A stretch of 64,000 bases of DNA from Pelagerythrobacter marensis (GCF_001028625.1 NZ_CP011805.1:2821034-2885033); one strand, 5' to 3'. Positions 17,180-25,849 are shown, counted from the first letter of the stretch. Translations and numbers: made by a program. Notes: generated by a model not told the origin, from the sequence alone.

Positions 17180-17893
17180 ATGGCACGCAGAAGAGGGGGC
17201 AGGCGGACGCGGACCGGTTGGCGGGCGCGGATACTGGCGGCACTGTTGCTGGTCGTATTGGCCGGCGGCATCTGGCTGCGGTGGGACCTGCGCCACTGGC
17301 AACCGGCGGAAAGCGCGTTTCCCGATCAGGGCGTAGAGATCGAGGCCGACGACGGCACCGTCAATTTCCGCACCTTGCGCGCCCTGGGCGCCAGCTTCGC
17401 CTACCTCGATGCTAGCGACGGGGCGCAGGGTCAGGACCGGGCGTTGAGCGACAATCTCGCCGCCGCGCGCGCCGCGGGGCTCCAGGTGGGGGCCGTCCAT
17501 CGGTTCGATCCGTGCGCGATGGCCGATGGACAGTCGGCCAATTTCGTCACGATGGTGCCGCGCGATCCCTTGCTTCTTCCGCCGGCGATCGAACTGGCGC
17601 GTACAGCAGGGGACTGTGCCGAACGGGTGAGCGATGCAGCCGTCGAAAGCGAATTGATGACACTGATCAACCAGATCGAGATGCATGCGGGCAAGCCCGT
17701 CATCCTCAAGATCGATCCGGGGTTCGAGGATCGCTATCACCTCGCCGGAATGCTGGATCGGAACCTCTGGCTGACCCGGACCCGCTTCGAACCCACTTAC
17801 GCCGGCCGGCCCTGGCTGCTCTGGACCGCCAACACTGCCTTGCATACTCAGGCCAGCGACCAGCCGCTCCGCTGGGTCGTCGCGCGGCCCTAG
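17180..17893 (+). CDS. GH25 (lysozyme)-like protein with a degenerate active site
   Basis: A 237-residue protein with a basic N-terminus, one signal-anchor helix (about residues 16-33) and a fold pattern resembling glycoside hydrolase family 25. The resemblance lies in GVEIEADDGTVNFRTLRALG, FAYLDASDG, GLQVGAVHRFDPC and the late block PWLLWTANT. GH25 lysozymes cut peptidoglycan between muramic acid and glucosamine. Their usual catalytic Asp/Glu strand (a D-x-E near the middle) is not visible here; the region reads GDCAERVSDAAVESEL. It may therefore bind wall glycan rather than cut it. It sits 10 bases after the UPF0262 gene. Confidence 0.6.
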   Translation: MARRRGGRRTRTGWRARILAALLLVVLAGGIWLRWDLRHWQPAESAFPDQGVEIEADDGTVNFRTLRALGASFAYLDASDGAQGQDRALSDNLAAARAAGLQVGAVHRFDPCAMADGQSANFVTMVPRDPLLLPPAIELARTAGDCAERVSDAAVESELMTLINQIEMHAGKPVILKIDPGFEDRYHLAGMLDRNLWLTRTRFEPTYAGRPWLLWTANTALHTQASDQPLRWVVARP

Positions 17894-17914
17894 ATCGTGC
17901 GACAGAGGGATAAG

Positions 17915-18319
17915 ATGACGGACGAAGACCTGATCGCTGCGGCGCGCGGAGCGGCCACGAAAGCCTATGCACCCTATTCGGGCTTTCCCGTCGGGGCGGC
18001 GCTGCGTTTTGCCGACGGAACCGTGGTGACGGGCGCGAATATCGAAAACGCCAGCTACGGCCTTGCGCTCTGTGCGGAAACGGTCGCCGTGGCCAAGGCA
18101 ATGGCCGGGGGGATCCGTGGGGGGCTGGAGGCCGTGGCGGTGACCGGGCCCGGCGCCGATCCGATCACGCCGTGCGGCCGCTGCCGCCAGGTGCTCAACG
18201 AACTCGCCGCGCTCGGCGACACCGATCCAGAGGTGCTGTGCGTGGGGCCCGACGAAGTCCGGCGGATGCGGCTGAGCGCGCTCCTGCCCGCAGCCTTCGG
18301 GCCGGCCAGCCTGGGCTAG
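17915..18319 (+). CDS. cdd: Cytidine deaminase
   Basis: A 134-residue pyrimidine-salvage enzyme that hydrolyses cytidine and deoxycytidine to uridine forms. The zinc ligands are C53, C87 and C90 (CAE and PCGRC), and Glu55 is the proton shuttle. YSGFPVGAAL and NIENASYGL form the substrate pocket. The ATG at 17915 follows AGAGGGA; a GTG at 17897 is in frame but lies right after the previous stop. The length fits the small homotetrameric class. It is convergent with the M14 carboxypeptidase. Confidence 0.95.
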   Translation: MTDEDLIAAARGAATKAYAPYSGFPVGAALRFADGTVVTGANIENASYGLALCAETVAVAKAMAGGIRGGLEAVAVTGPGADPITPCGRCRQVLNELAALGDTDPEVLCVGPDEVRRMRLSALLPAAFGPASLG

Positions 18320-18349
18320 CCGACCCGGAAGACACTTGCGACTGGCGTG

Positions 18350-19492
18350 CTAATTCGCCCCGTCGAGCCATTCCCACAGTGCGCCCAGACAATCGCGGCC
18401 CAGTTGGCTGCACCGTTCGGGCGACCAGTTCTGTTCTGGATCGGGCAGGTCGTCGTTATCTTTGTAGGGCATTTCCAGCGTCATCGCCGTGGCACCGAAA
18501 CGGTGAGCGACCTGGGTGGTGCTCATCGAAAGGTTGGCCTGGCCGGGCTTGGCCGCGACATAGCCTTTTTCGGTCTGGAAGTCGGGCGTGCGGCGATCGA
18601 GGATCGCGCGGTAGCGGGTGAAGCCGGCATAGTGATCGTCGGTCAGTCCGGGAAGCCCCTCGTAGCCGGCGAGGAACACGGCGGGAATGGCCTCGTCGCC
18701 GTGAACGTCCATCGCGAAGTCGACCCCGGTTTCATCCATTGCATTGCGCAGCGCCAGAACTTCGGGTGAATTGTCCGCTGTCGGGTTGTCCCATTCGCGG
18801 TTGAGGTTCACGCCCTTGGCGTTGGTCCGCAAATGCCCGCGCCGCGACCCGTCGGGATTGCAGTTGGGCACGATGTGGAACCGGCATTTCGCCCGTAGCG
18901 CACGCGCAATCGGATCGGTGGGATCGATCAGGCGCCCCAGTGCGCCTTCCATCCACCATTCCGCCTGCGTTTCGCCCGGATGCTGGCGCGCGTAGAGCCA
19001 GACCTGCCTGTCGCCTTCGCCCAATTCGAGGCAGTCGATCGGCTGCCCGTCCAGCGTAGTGCCGAGCCGGCGATAATCGACGCCTTCGCTGGCAGCGCAT
19101 TCGGCCACCAGATCGTGATGGCGTTCCATCGAATAAGGCGCGAAATAGGCGAACCAGGCGAGATCGCTGGCCGGCGTATGGCGCACGGTCAGGGTGCCGC
19201 CCTCGGCGTTCTTGTCATAGCCGGTGTTCGCAACGGTCCAGTGTTCCCGGTCTTCGCTGACGCGGCAATTGTACTCCGGCCAGCCAAGCGGATAAGCGGA
19301 CGTTTCCAGCCCTGTGATCCTGAGTACAAGCTCGCGGCCGGCAGCGCCGCTGACGCGGAAATGGAACCACTGCTTGAATTCGGACAGATGATCCTGCCGA
19401 ATGGCAAGCGTGGCGTTCACGCCGTCGACCGACAGCACCTCGATATTGCCGCCGTCGAAATTGCAGTCGATCTGGATGTCGTTTGTGTTCAC
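18350..19492 (-). CDS. M14 metallocarboxypeptidase (cytosolic carboxypeptidase-like)
   Basis: A 380-residue zinc carboxypeptidase with the N-terminal beta domain typical of the CCP/AGBL-like M14 subgroup (about residues 1-120). The catalytic domain has the zinc motif H171-P-G-E174, then NPDG (212-215), NLNREW (229-234) and His264 in DVHGDE. The catalytic Glu lies in TLEMPYKDN. There is no signal peptide, so a cytoplasmic role is expected. The start is a GTG that overlaps the stop of the upstream lipoprotein gene by four bases (GTGA), implying coupled translation. The physiological substrate is unknown. Confidence 0.88.
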   Translation of the reverse strand: MNTNDIQIDCNFDGGNIEVLSVDGVNATLAIRQDHLSEFKQWFHFRVSGAAGRELVLRITGLETSAYPLGWPEYNCRVSEDREHWTVANTGYDKNAEGGTLTVRHTPASDLAWFAYFAPYSMERHHDLVAECAASEGVDYRRLGTTLDGQPIDCLELGEGDRQVWLYARQHPGETQAEWWMEGALGRLIDPTDPIARALRAKCRFHIVPNCNPDGSRRGHLRTNAKGVNLNREWDNPTADNSPEVLALRNAMDETGVDFAMDVHGDEAIPAVFLAGYEGLPGLTDDHYAGFTRYRAILDRRTPDFQTEKGYVAAKPGQANLSMSTTQVAHRFGATAMTLEMPYKDNDDLPDPEQNWSPERCSQLGRDCLGALWEWLDGAN

Positions 19493-20121
19493 TCGGGGAC
19501 CTTCACTTCTATCGTTTCGCCGTTGCGGCCGGGAAAATCCCGGAACAGTGCCGCCGCGACGGCGTCAGCGCTCGCGGTCGGCTCGGCATATTGTGAATTT
19601 TCGCTTACCGAAAATTGCGCGCGCCCTTCCCAATATGTCTCACCGCTTTGCTTGTCACGCAGCATTACCCCGACCTGGGTGCCGATCATCTCTTGCGGCC
19701 CGCTTCCACCGAGGTTGATATTGAGACCCAGGCCGACACCCGATCCATAGCTGCCGGTGCCGCCCCCTACGCCGACGCTGACCGGGCCACGACGCCGACC
19801 GTCGGGCCCCGATACGAAACGTTCGACCCGGACTTGCGCAATCTGCGACGCACCGGTGCGGGGCGCCTCGCGATAACCGAGGCGAGCGAGTTCGCGGGCC
19901 ACCGCCTGCTTGTAGGGGGCCAGGGCCAGCGAATCGGCCTGCGCGCCGGGCGCGGTTTCGACGAACACGGTGCCCTGGCCCAGCCGAGCATTTGCAGACG
20001 GTTCAACGAAGCGTGTCACCTCTACCGGGCCAGTGATCGCGGGTGTGGCGCAGGCGGACAGCCCGGCGAGAGCAGCGACCGCGAAGGCGGCGGGAAGTCT
20101 CTGGAATAATGGGGCTTTCAT
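19489..20121 (-). CDS. DUF4136-like lipoprotein
   Basis: A 210-residue predicted outer-membrane or periplasmic lipoprotein. The signal sequence ends in the lipobox LSAC with Cys24. The body has a Gly-rich stretch (GVGGGTGSYGSGVGLGLNIN) and ends LFRDFPGRNGETIEVKVPE. That C-terminal block is very similar to the end of the DUF4136 protein at 56615-57325, so the two look like paralogues. The ATG at 20121 has AGGAGA 8 bases upstream. It is first in a two-gene unit with the M14 carboxypeptidase and diverges from galE. Confidence 0.78.
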   Translation of the reverse strand: MKAPLFQRLPAAFAVAALAGLSACATPAITGPVEVTRFVEPSANARLGQGTVFVETAPGAQADSLALAPYKQAVARELARLGYREAPRTGASQIAQVRVERFVSGPDGRRRGPVSVGVGGGTGSYGSGVGLGLNINLGGSGPQEMIGTQVGVMLRDKQSGETYWEGRAQFSVSENSQYAEPTASADAVAAALFRDFPGRNGETIEVKVPE

Positions 20122-20233
20122 GGCGGACTTCTCCTCATGCTGTCGCCTGTAACAACGCACAGAAAGGCCTGTACGTGCCCACTTGGCGGCTGGGGCAAAC
20201 GGTTCCTTTACCACAACGGCCTAGCACGTTTCC

Positions 20234-21274
20234 ATGAATTGCAAGCCCCCCGTCCTGGTAACCGGCGGCGCCGGATATATCGGCAGCCACGCCGTTCTCG
20301 CGCTGCTCGACGCCGATTGGCCGGTCGTCGTGATCGACGATCTTTCGACCGGCTTCCGCTTCGCCGTTCCGCCGGCCGTTCCGTTCTATCGCGGCGATGT
20401 TGGCGACGCGGGATTGCTGGCACAGATTTTCGCCGAGCAGCGAATCGGTGCAATCATGCATTTCGCCGGATCGGTTGTGGTGCCGGACTCGGTGAGCGAT
20501 CCGCTCGGGTACTACGACAACAACACGGTGAAGAGCCGGGCGCTTATCGCTGCGGCGGTGGCGGCGGGCGTGCCGCACATCATCTTTTCTAGCACGGCGG
20601 CGACATATGGCATACCCGATGTCTCGCCCGTCACCGAAGACGCGCCGCAGCGGCCGATCAATCCTTATGGCTGGTCGAAACTGATGACGGAACGGATGCT
20701 CGCGGATACGGCTGCGGTGCATCCCCTCAACTATTGCGCGCTGCGCTATTTCAACGTCGCCGGTGCCGATCCCCAGGCGCGAACCGGCCAGTCGACGGCG
20801 GGGGCGACGCACCTGATCAAGGTGGCCTGCGAAGCGGCGACGGGCCAGCGGAGCCATGTCGACGTTTACGGCACCGACTACGCCACGCCCGATGGCACGG
20901 GGGTGCGCGACTACATCCACGTCAGCGATCTTGTGGCCGCGCACGTTCTCGCGCTGGAGGCGCTGATTGCGGAACCGGGCCAGTCGCTGACGATGAATTG
21001 CGGGTATGGCAGGGGGTTCTCGGTGCTCGAAGTGCTCGACGCCGTCGACCGCGCAACGGACGGCGCGATCGAGCGGCGTTTCGGCCCGCGCCGTGCGGGG
21101 GACCCCGATGCAATCGTTTCCGACCCCGCCCTGATCCGCTCGACTTTGCCGTGGGAGCCGAAGTACGCTGATCTGGAACAGATCGTGTTCCATGCGCTGC
21201 AATGGGAACGGGTGCTGGCGGAGGTGTGGCCGCGTGAAGCGGAGACGGCGCAGCAAGTCGGTTCCGCCGCCTGA
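20234..21274 (+). CDS. galE: UDP-glucose 4-epimerase
   Basis: A 346-residue short-chain dehydrogenase/reductase-fold epimerase that interconverts UDP-glucose and UDP-galactose using bound NAD. The NAD loop GGAGYIGSH starts at residue 11. Tyr145 and Lys149 in YGWSK and the Ser/Thr of FSSTAATYG (118-126) form the catalytic set. RYFNVAGADP and the late DYIHVSDL are GalE signatures. It supplies sugar nucleotides for surface polysaccharide or glycan, in keeping with the glycosylation genes at the left of the window. It is divergent from the DUF4136-like gene, with about 110 bases between. Confidence 0.95.
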   Translation: MNCKPPVLVTGGAGYIGSHAVLALLDADWPVVVIDDLSTGFRFAVPPAVPFYRGDVGDAGLLAQIFAEQRIGAIMHFAGSVVVPDSVSDPLGYYDNNTVKSRALIAAAVAAGVPHIIFSSTAATYGIPDVSPVTEDAPQRPINPYGWSKLMTERMLADTAAVHPLNYCALRYFNVAGADPQARTGQSTAGATHLIKVACEAATGQRSHVDVYGTDYATPDGTGVRDYIHVSDLVAAHVLALEALIAEPGQSLTMNCGYGRGFSVLEVLDAVDRATDGAIERRFGPRRAGDPDAIVSDPALIRSTLPWEPKYADLEQIVFHALQWERVLAEVWPREAETAQQVGSAA

Positions 21275-21372
21275 GCGCTTGACTCTGGCGCCCGTGCCGC
21301 TTAGGCGCGCCGCTTGATTTCTACGGCATCGGGGGCCATCTCCGGTGCCGATTTCGTTCCCGGGAAAGAACA

Positions 21373-21498
21373 ATGAAGATCCGCAACAGTCTCAAGTCGC
21401 TCAAGAACCGTCATCGCGATTGCCGCGTGATCCGTCGTCGCGGGCGCACTTACGTCATCAACAAGACCAACCGCCGTTTCAAGGCGCGCCAGGGCTGA
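21373..21498 (+). CDS. rpmJ: 50S ribosomal protein L36 (zinc-independent type)
   Basis: A 41-residue basic protein starting MKIRNSLKSLKNRHRDCRVI and ending RRFKARQG. It has one cysteine (Cys17) and lacks the Cys-Cys-Cys-His zinc site of the other L36 form, so it is the zinc-independent type usual in alphaproteobacteria. GGGAAAGAAC lies before the ATG. An intrinsic terminator follows about 57 bases after the stop. Confidence 0.96.
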   Translation: MKIRNSLKSLKNRHRDCRVIRRRGRTYVINKTNRRFKARQG

Positions 21499-21554
21499 TG
21501 GCCCGCCCGCCGCGGCACGATCGCGGCGCTGGCGTAAATCGAAAGCCGACGGGG

Positions 21555-21580
21555 AGCCTCTGCGAAAGCGGAGGCTTTTT
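21555..21580 (+). terminator. rpmJ terminator, whose 3' arm also forms the next gene's ribosome binding site
   Basis: A nine-pair stem AGCCTCTGC / GCGGAGGCT (one T-G pair) with a GAAA tetraloop, followed by a run of five T. The GGAGG of the 3' arm (21570-21574) is 8 bases before the HAD gene ATG at 21583, the ideal Shine-Dalgarno spacing. Confidence 0.85.
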
Positions 21581-21582
21581 GC

Positions 21583-22218
21583 ATGTCTGAAACGGATATT
21601 TCTCGCGAAAGCCCCGCTGTGGAAGCGGTCGTGTTCGATGTCGGGCGCGTGATCGTGCAATGGGATCTGCGCGCGCTTTTCGCGAAATTGATCGACGATC
21701 CTGCCGAGTTGGATCGCTTCCTCGCCGAAGTCGTGACCGAGGAATGGCATTTCCAGCACGATGCCGGGCGTCCGCTCGCGGAAACGGTGCCCGAACGGCA
21801 GGCGGAATTTCCCCAGTATGCCGCGCTGATTGCAGCATATGCCGAACGCTTTCTCGATAGCATACCCGGCCGCGTTCCGGGCACTGCCCAACTGGTGCAA
21901 CGCCTGGCGGGGCGCGAGGTCCCGCTTTACGCCATAACCAATTTCGGTGCCGAATTCTGGGATATGTTCCGTCCGACCGAGCCGCTGTTCGATCTGTTCG
22001 GCGATATTGTGGTTTCGGGTCGCGAAAAGATGATGAAGCCGCATCCGCCCATCTTCGCCCTTGCAGCAGAGCGCTTTGGCCATGAACCGGGCGCGATGCT
22101 GTTCATCGACGACAACCGGGCGAATATCGATGCCGCGGCTGCGCTGGGGTGGCAGGTGCATCATTTCCGCGATGCGGCCAGGCTGGAGCGCGATCTGCAG
22201 GAGCGTGGGCTGATATGA
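21583..22218 (+). CDS. HAD-family hydrolase
   Basis: A 211-residue haloacid dehalogenase-superfamily phosphatase. Motif I is VVFDVGRVIVQWD with the nucleophile Asp19. The form FDxGxV resembles the YihX-like subgroup, which acts on small sugar phosphates. Motif II is YAITNFG, the motif III lysine is in REKMMKPHPPIF, and motif IV is LFIDDNRANI. Residues 30-100 form a helical cap. The start sits directly behind the rpmJ terminator, whose 3' arm supplies GGAGG. The specific substrate cannot be read. Confidence 0.87.
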   Translation: MSETDISRESPAVEAVVFDVGRVIVQWDLRALFAKLIDDPAELDRFLAEVVTEEWHFQHDAGRPLAETVPERQAEFPQYAALIAAYAERFLDSIPGRVPGTAQLVQRLAGREVPLYAITNFGAEFWDMFRPTEPLFDLFGDIVVSGREKMMKPHPPIFALAAERFGHEPGAMLFIDDNRANIDAAAALGWQVHHFRDAARLERDLQERGLI

Positions 22219-22247
22219 AAAAAGGCCCCCGGCGCTAGCCGGAGGCC
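22218..22247 (-). terminator. Intrinsic terminator of the CC_3452-family gene
   Basis: On the minus strand, a ten-base stem GGCCTCCGGC / GCCGGGGGCC (one mismatch) with a TAGC loop is followed by TTTTTT. It begins 38 bases after the gene's stop and abuts the convergent HAD stop codon, so it may act on both strands. Confidence 0.85.
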
Positions 22248-22285
22248 CTGAAGTGCCACCCTGGTCGGAGAGGACGGGTGGAGGA

Positions 22286-22624
22286 CTAGTTGCCGTTGCA
22301 GCGAGCGAGATCCTTGTCAGCCAGGGCCTTGCCCTTGGCGGTGAAGCCGGTCACTTCGCCCAGCTCGCGTGCGACGCGCTGGCAGACGACGAGAGGGCGA
22401 GAATTGCTCTTGGCTGCTGCGCAGTTCGTGCCCTGGCACTGCCATGCCACACCGCCGATGATGTTGGTGCGTTCGGCAGCCGGGGCGGCCAATTCCGCGG
22501 TGTAGAAGGCCGCGCCGTTCGCATGGGCAGGGGCGGGAGCGACAAGCGCACCGAGCGAAAGAGCACTGATGGCGACGGCCAGCGTTGCAGCGCCGGCGGA
22601 ACGGAGGGGGGAGGAGAAGGTCAT
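22286..22624 (-). CDS. CC_3452-family secreted small protein
   Basis: A 112-residue protein with a clear Sec signal peptide (hydrophobic core about 10-30, cleavage after AHA near residue 35). The mature part of about 77 residues begins NGAAFYTAELAAP and has four cysteines (in WQCQGTNC, VVCQRV and ARCNGN), probably forming two disulfides. It matches the uncharacterised alphaproteobacterial CC_3452 family, as I recall that family. It is expressed alone, with its own strong terminator. Function is unknown. Confidence 0.8.
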   Translation of the reverse strand: MTFSSPLRSAGAATLAVAISALSLGALVAPAPAHANGAAFYTAELAAPAAERTNIIGGVAWQCQGTNCAAAKSNSRPLVVCQRVARELGEVTGFTAKGKALADKDLARCNGN

Positions 22625-22793
22625 TGAACTGATCCTTGTTTCGCAGAGGGCTTACATTCCGAACGAGTTTCGAATAACAACCCGTCGCGAATCACTTCCT
22701 ACTGCACTGCACAATAGGTTGCAAGCAGAAACTTAATTTAGATTTTGTGACAGCGCGGCTTCGGGCTACACGTTGCTGCGGGAGAATGAGCCA

Positions 22794-23339
22794 ATGGGCG
22801 ATATTAGAGAACCACTGCGCGAACTGACCAATTGCGGTCTTCCCGAAGCCCTGGAGGTTATGGGAGAGCGTTGGAGCTTCATGATCCTGCGCGCCAGTTT
22901 CAACGGCCTGCATCATTTCGAGGAGTTCCTGAGCGAGCTGGGCATTGCCCGGAACATCCTTTCCAACCGCCTCGCCAAGCTGGTTGAACACGGGATACTC
23001 GATCGCCAACCGTGCCCCGACGACCGCCGACGGATCGAATATCGCCTGACGGCGAAGGGGTCCGACCTGCTGCCCGCGATGGTCGCGCTGCGTCAGTGGG
23101 GGCAGAAATACGGCAGCGAGGTGGTGGAAGATCCGGTACTGGTCGATGATCGCGACCGTCTGCCGATCGGCCCGACCTCGATCCTGTCACACGACGGGCG
23201 GGTCCTCGCGCACAAGGACCTGCGCCTGGTCAAACCCGACCGGCTCGGTCTGCGCGACGATGGCACGCGCGCGGAGCCCGGCGAAGCGGTGGAGCGCGGC
23301 GACGTGGCCTATTTCGATCGGGTCCAGGCGGCCGAGTAA
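22794..23339 (+). CDS. HxlR-family transcriptional regulator
   Basis: A 181-residue winged-helix regulator. The HxlR domain (about residues 8-100) shows CGLPEALEVMGERWSFMILR with the conserved Cys14, then HFEEFLSELGIARNILSNRL, LVEHGIL and YRLTAKGSDLLP. In this family the N-terminal Cys often senses electrophiles or redox state. Residues 105-181 form an extra C-terminal domain beyond the minimal family length. GGGAGA lies about 9 bases before the ATG; a TTG at 22773 is an alternative start. No obvious target is adjacent, because the divergent neighbour is the CC_3452 gene. Confidence 0.88.
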   Translation: MGDIREPLRELTNCGLPEALEVMGERWSFMILRASFNGLHHFEEFLSELGIARNILSNRLAKLVEHGILDRQPCPDDRRRIEYRLTAKGSDLLPAMVALRQWGQKYGSEVVEDPVLVDDRDRLPIGPTSILSHDGRVLAHKDLRLVKPDRLGLRDDGTRAEPGEAVERGDVAYFDRVQAAE

Positions 23340-23385
23340 ACGGCATAGTCGGTGGAGCCTCCGCTCCGCGCCCGGGCGACAACCG

Positions 23386-24894
23386 TTACGCGCGAGGCGG
23401 TTGTCTGCGATAGCTGAGCGCTTCGGCGATGTGCACGCGGCTCACCTGTTCGGCGCCGGCCAGGTCGGCAATCGTTCGCGCGACGCGCAACATTCGGGTG
23501 TATCCGCGAGCGGAAAGGCGCATGGCCTCCGCCGCCTGCATAAGTAGAGCACGGCCAACTTCGTCGGGGCCGGCGAAACGTTCAAGCGGGTCGCCGTCGA
23601 GCTCGGCGTTGGTTCGCGCGCCGGTTTCATCTGCCCGCGCGGTCTGTCTGGCACGGGCGCGGGCAACGCGGGCGGCGACTTCGGCCGACCCTTCTGCCGG
23701 AGGGGGGAGCGCCAGGTCGGCGGCGCTGACCGGTTCAACCTCCACATGCAGGTCGATCCGGTCGAGCATCGGGCCTGAAACCTTGCTTTGATAATCGGCG
23801 GCGCAACGCGGTGCCCGGCTGCACGCCAGGGCCGGGTCGCCCAGATGGCCGCAACGGCATGGGTTCATCGCCGCCACTAGCTGCACCCGCGCGGGATAGC
23901 TGACGTGCGCATTGGCGCGGGCGACGTCGACTTTCCCGGTTTCGAGAGGCTGTCGCAGAGAATCCAGCACAGCGCGCTGGAACTCCGGCAATTCGTCCAG
24001 GAACAGCACGCCCAGATGCGCCAGGCTGACTTCGCCGGGTTTGACCTTCAACCCGCCACCGGTGAGCGCGGCCATGCTGGCTGAATGGTGCGGCGCGCGG
24101 AATGGGCGGGCGCGGCTGATGCGCCCTCCTTCCAGCGTGCCGGCGACCGACTGCACCATCGACACTTCCAGCGCCTCCGCACTGCTGAGATCGGGCAGGA
24201 TCCCCGGGAGGCAGGATGCGAGCAGGCTCTTGCCCGCGCCGGGCGGCCCGATCATCAACAGGTTGTGTCCACCCGCCGCGGCGATTTCCAGCGCGCGCTT
24301 GGCGGTTTCCTGCCCCTTCACCTGCTTCAGATCGGGTCCGTGTGTCGCCGCCTCCACTTCGCCCCTGACGGGATCGGGCAGGCGCTGGGTGCCCTTCAGG
24401 TGGTTGAGCAGACTGATCAGATCGGGCGCGGCGACGACCGGCACGTCGCTCGCCCAGCGGGCTTCGGCTCCCTGTGCCGTTGGGCAAATAAGGCCTGTAT
24501 CCAGCTGGCTGGCATGAAGCGCGGCCAGCAGAACACCGGGGGAAGGGACGACCCGCCCATCCAGCGCCAGCTCGCCCACGGCCACGAAGTCCGCCAGCTG
24601 TTCTGCATCGGTCACGCCCATGACAGCGAGCAGGGCAAGAGCAATTGGCAAGTCGTAGTGCGAGCCTTCCTTGGGAAGATCGGCGGGTGACAGGTTGATC
24701 GTGATCCGCTTGGGCGGCAGCGCCAGTCCCATCGAAGACAGCGCGGCGCGGACCCGTTCCTTGCTTTCGCCAACGGCCTTGTCGGCCAGACCCACGATGT
24801 TGAACTTGGGAAGGCCCGGCGCGACCGAACATTGCACTTCGACGCCGCGCGCCTCCAGCCCAAGATAAGCAACCGTCCTGACCAGTGCGACCAC
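23386..24894 (-). CDS. comM: YifB/ComM family AAA+ ATPase (Mg-chelatase-like)
   Basis: A 502-residue protein of three parts: an N-terminal Lon-protease-like domain (about residues 1-165), a central AAA+ domain with Walker A GPPGAGKSLLAS and FRAPHHSAS, and a C-terminal Mg-chelatase domain. ComM in naturally competent bacteria is a branch-migration helicase that helps integrate incoming DNA. I chose the GTG at 24894 with GGGGGAA 8 bases upstream over a TTG two codons earlier. It is divergent from the following secreted protein. I saw no other competence genes except an HhH lipoprotein at 47.3 kb. Confidence 0.92.
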   Translation of the reverse strand: MVALVRTVAYLGLEARGVEVQCSVAPGLPKFNIVGLADKAVGESKERVRAALSSMGLALPPKRITINLSPADLPKEGSHYDLPIALALLAVMGVTDAEQLADFVAVGELALDGRVVPSPGVLLAALHASQLDTGLICPTAQGAEARWASDVPVVAAPDLISLLNHLKGTQRLPDPVRGEVEAATHGPDLKQVKGQETAKRALEIAAAGGHNLLMIGPPGAGKSLLASCLPGILPDLSSAEALEVSMVQSVAGTLEGGRISRARPFRAPHHSASMAALTGGGLKVKPGEVSLAHLGVLFLDELPEFQRAVLDSLRQPLETGKVDVARANAHVSYPARVQLVAAMNPCRCGHLGDPALACSRAPRCAADYQSKVSGPMLDRIDLHVEVEPVSAADLALPPPAEGSAEVAARVARARARQTARADETGARTNAELDGDPLERFAGPDEVGRALLMQAAEAMRLSARGYTRMLRVARTIADLAGAEQVSRVHIAEALSYRRQPPRA

Positions 24895-25052
24895 GCCCAA
24901 TTCCCCCGTCCCCGGCGGCGAATAGTGGCGCGTGTCGCGTGCGCTGTCGAGAGCGCTGGACCCGATTGCTCCGCCCCCGACCGATTATCGATAACCTTAG
25001 CGAAAGCATTTCGCTTTGCACTTGTGCAAGATCGCCCTGCGCAAATGGGAGC

Positions 25053-25802
25053 ATGTTCAGAAGCTTCCCCCTTCTTGCTGCCATTGCCGCCATATTGTCG
25101 GCGCCGGTCCAGGCGCGCGAAGTGGTGACCATTACGGTTACAGAAGAATGGGTGTCCGGCGGTTCGGCGCGCCTCGTTCCTGCCGATCTAGCCGTCGAAC
25201 GGCGCGCAATCGCCAGCTACGGCCCCTTCCGCGTGCTCGATGGCCAGCGGGCTGCGCTCGTCGACGTGACCGATTCGGCCACTCCTGCACAATTCGCCGC
25301 CATGCTACGCGATTATCCGGCGCTCGCCACCCTCGAGATGGTTGAATGTCCGGGCACCGAAGACGATCGCGCCAACCTCCGCCTCGGGCGGATGATTCGC
25401 GCCGCGGGCCTTGCGACCTATGTCCCCGATGGGGGCTCGGTGCGGTCGGGTGCGGTCGAGCTGTTCCTGGCCGGGGCCGATCGGCAGATCGACGATGGGG
25501 CGGAGTTTGCAGTCCATTCGTGGATCGACGAGGACGGGCGCGAGGCGGACGATTTCGCGCCCGGCGCGGCAATCCATGCGCCCTATATCGCTTACTATCG
25601 CGAGATGGGCATGGCCGATACTGCTGCGCGCGCATTCTACGCGATGACCAATTCGGTCGGTTTTGCCGACGCCAGATGGCTTCGCGCAGACGAAATGCGC
25701 CGTTGGGTGGAGCCTGACCGGACCGAGGCCGACCAAGCGGCAGCGGCGCCGAAAAGGGCAGCGCCGCGCATCGCCTATCTTGACTTGGGCGCCGTGCTGC
25801 CC
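25053..25802 (+). CDS. Predicted secreted ClpP/crotonase-like protein
   Basis: A 249-residue protein with a signal peptide (MFRSFPLLAAIAAILSAPVQ, cleaved near residue 22). The middle block LGRMIRAAGLATYVPDGGSV followed by GAVELFLAGADRQI resembles the periplasmic ClpP-like proteins of the COG3904 type, where a similar segment normally carries the serine nucleophile in an ACASAC-like stretch. Here that stretch reads GSVRSGAVE, so catalysis is doubtful. The ATG at 25053 is only two bases after GGGAG, so the exact start is uncertain. It is followed by a terminator and then rpmH. The assignment is by pattern only. Confidence 0.6.
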
Positions 25803-25822
25803 TAGTCGCGCGCCCCTACGGC

Positions 25823-25849
25823 GGTCGCCTGATTGCAGGCGGCCCTTTT
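25823..25849 (+). terminator. Intrinsic terminator after the ClpP-like gene
   Basis: A nine-pair stem GGTCGCCTG / CAGGCGGCC (one wobble) with loop ATTG, followed by CTTTTC. It lies between the secreted protein and rpmH on the same strand. Confidence 0.7.
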
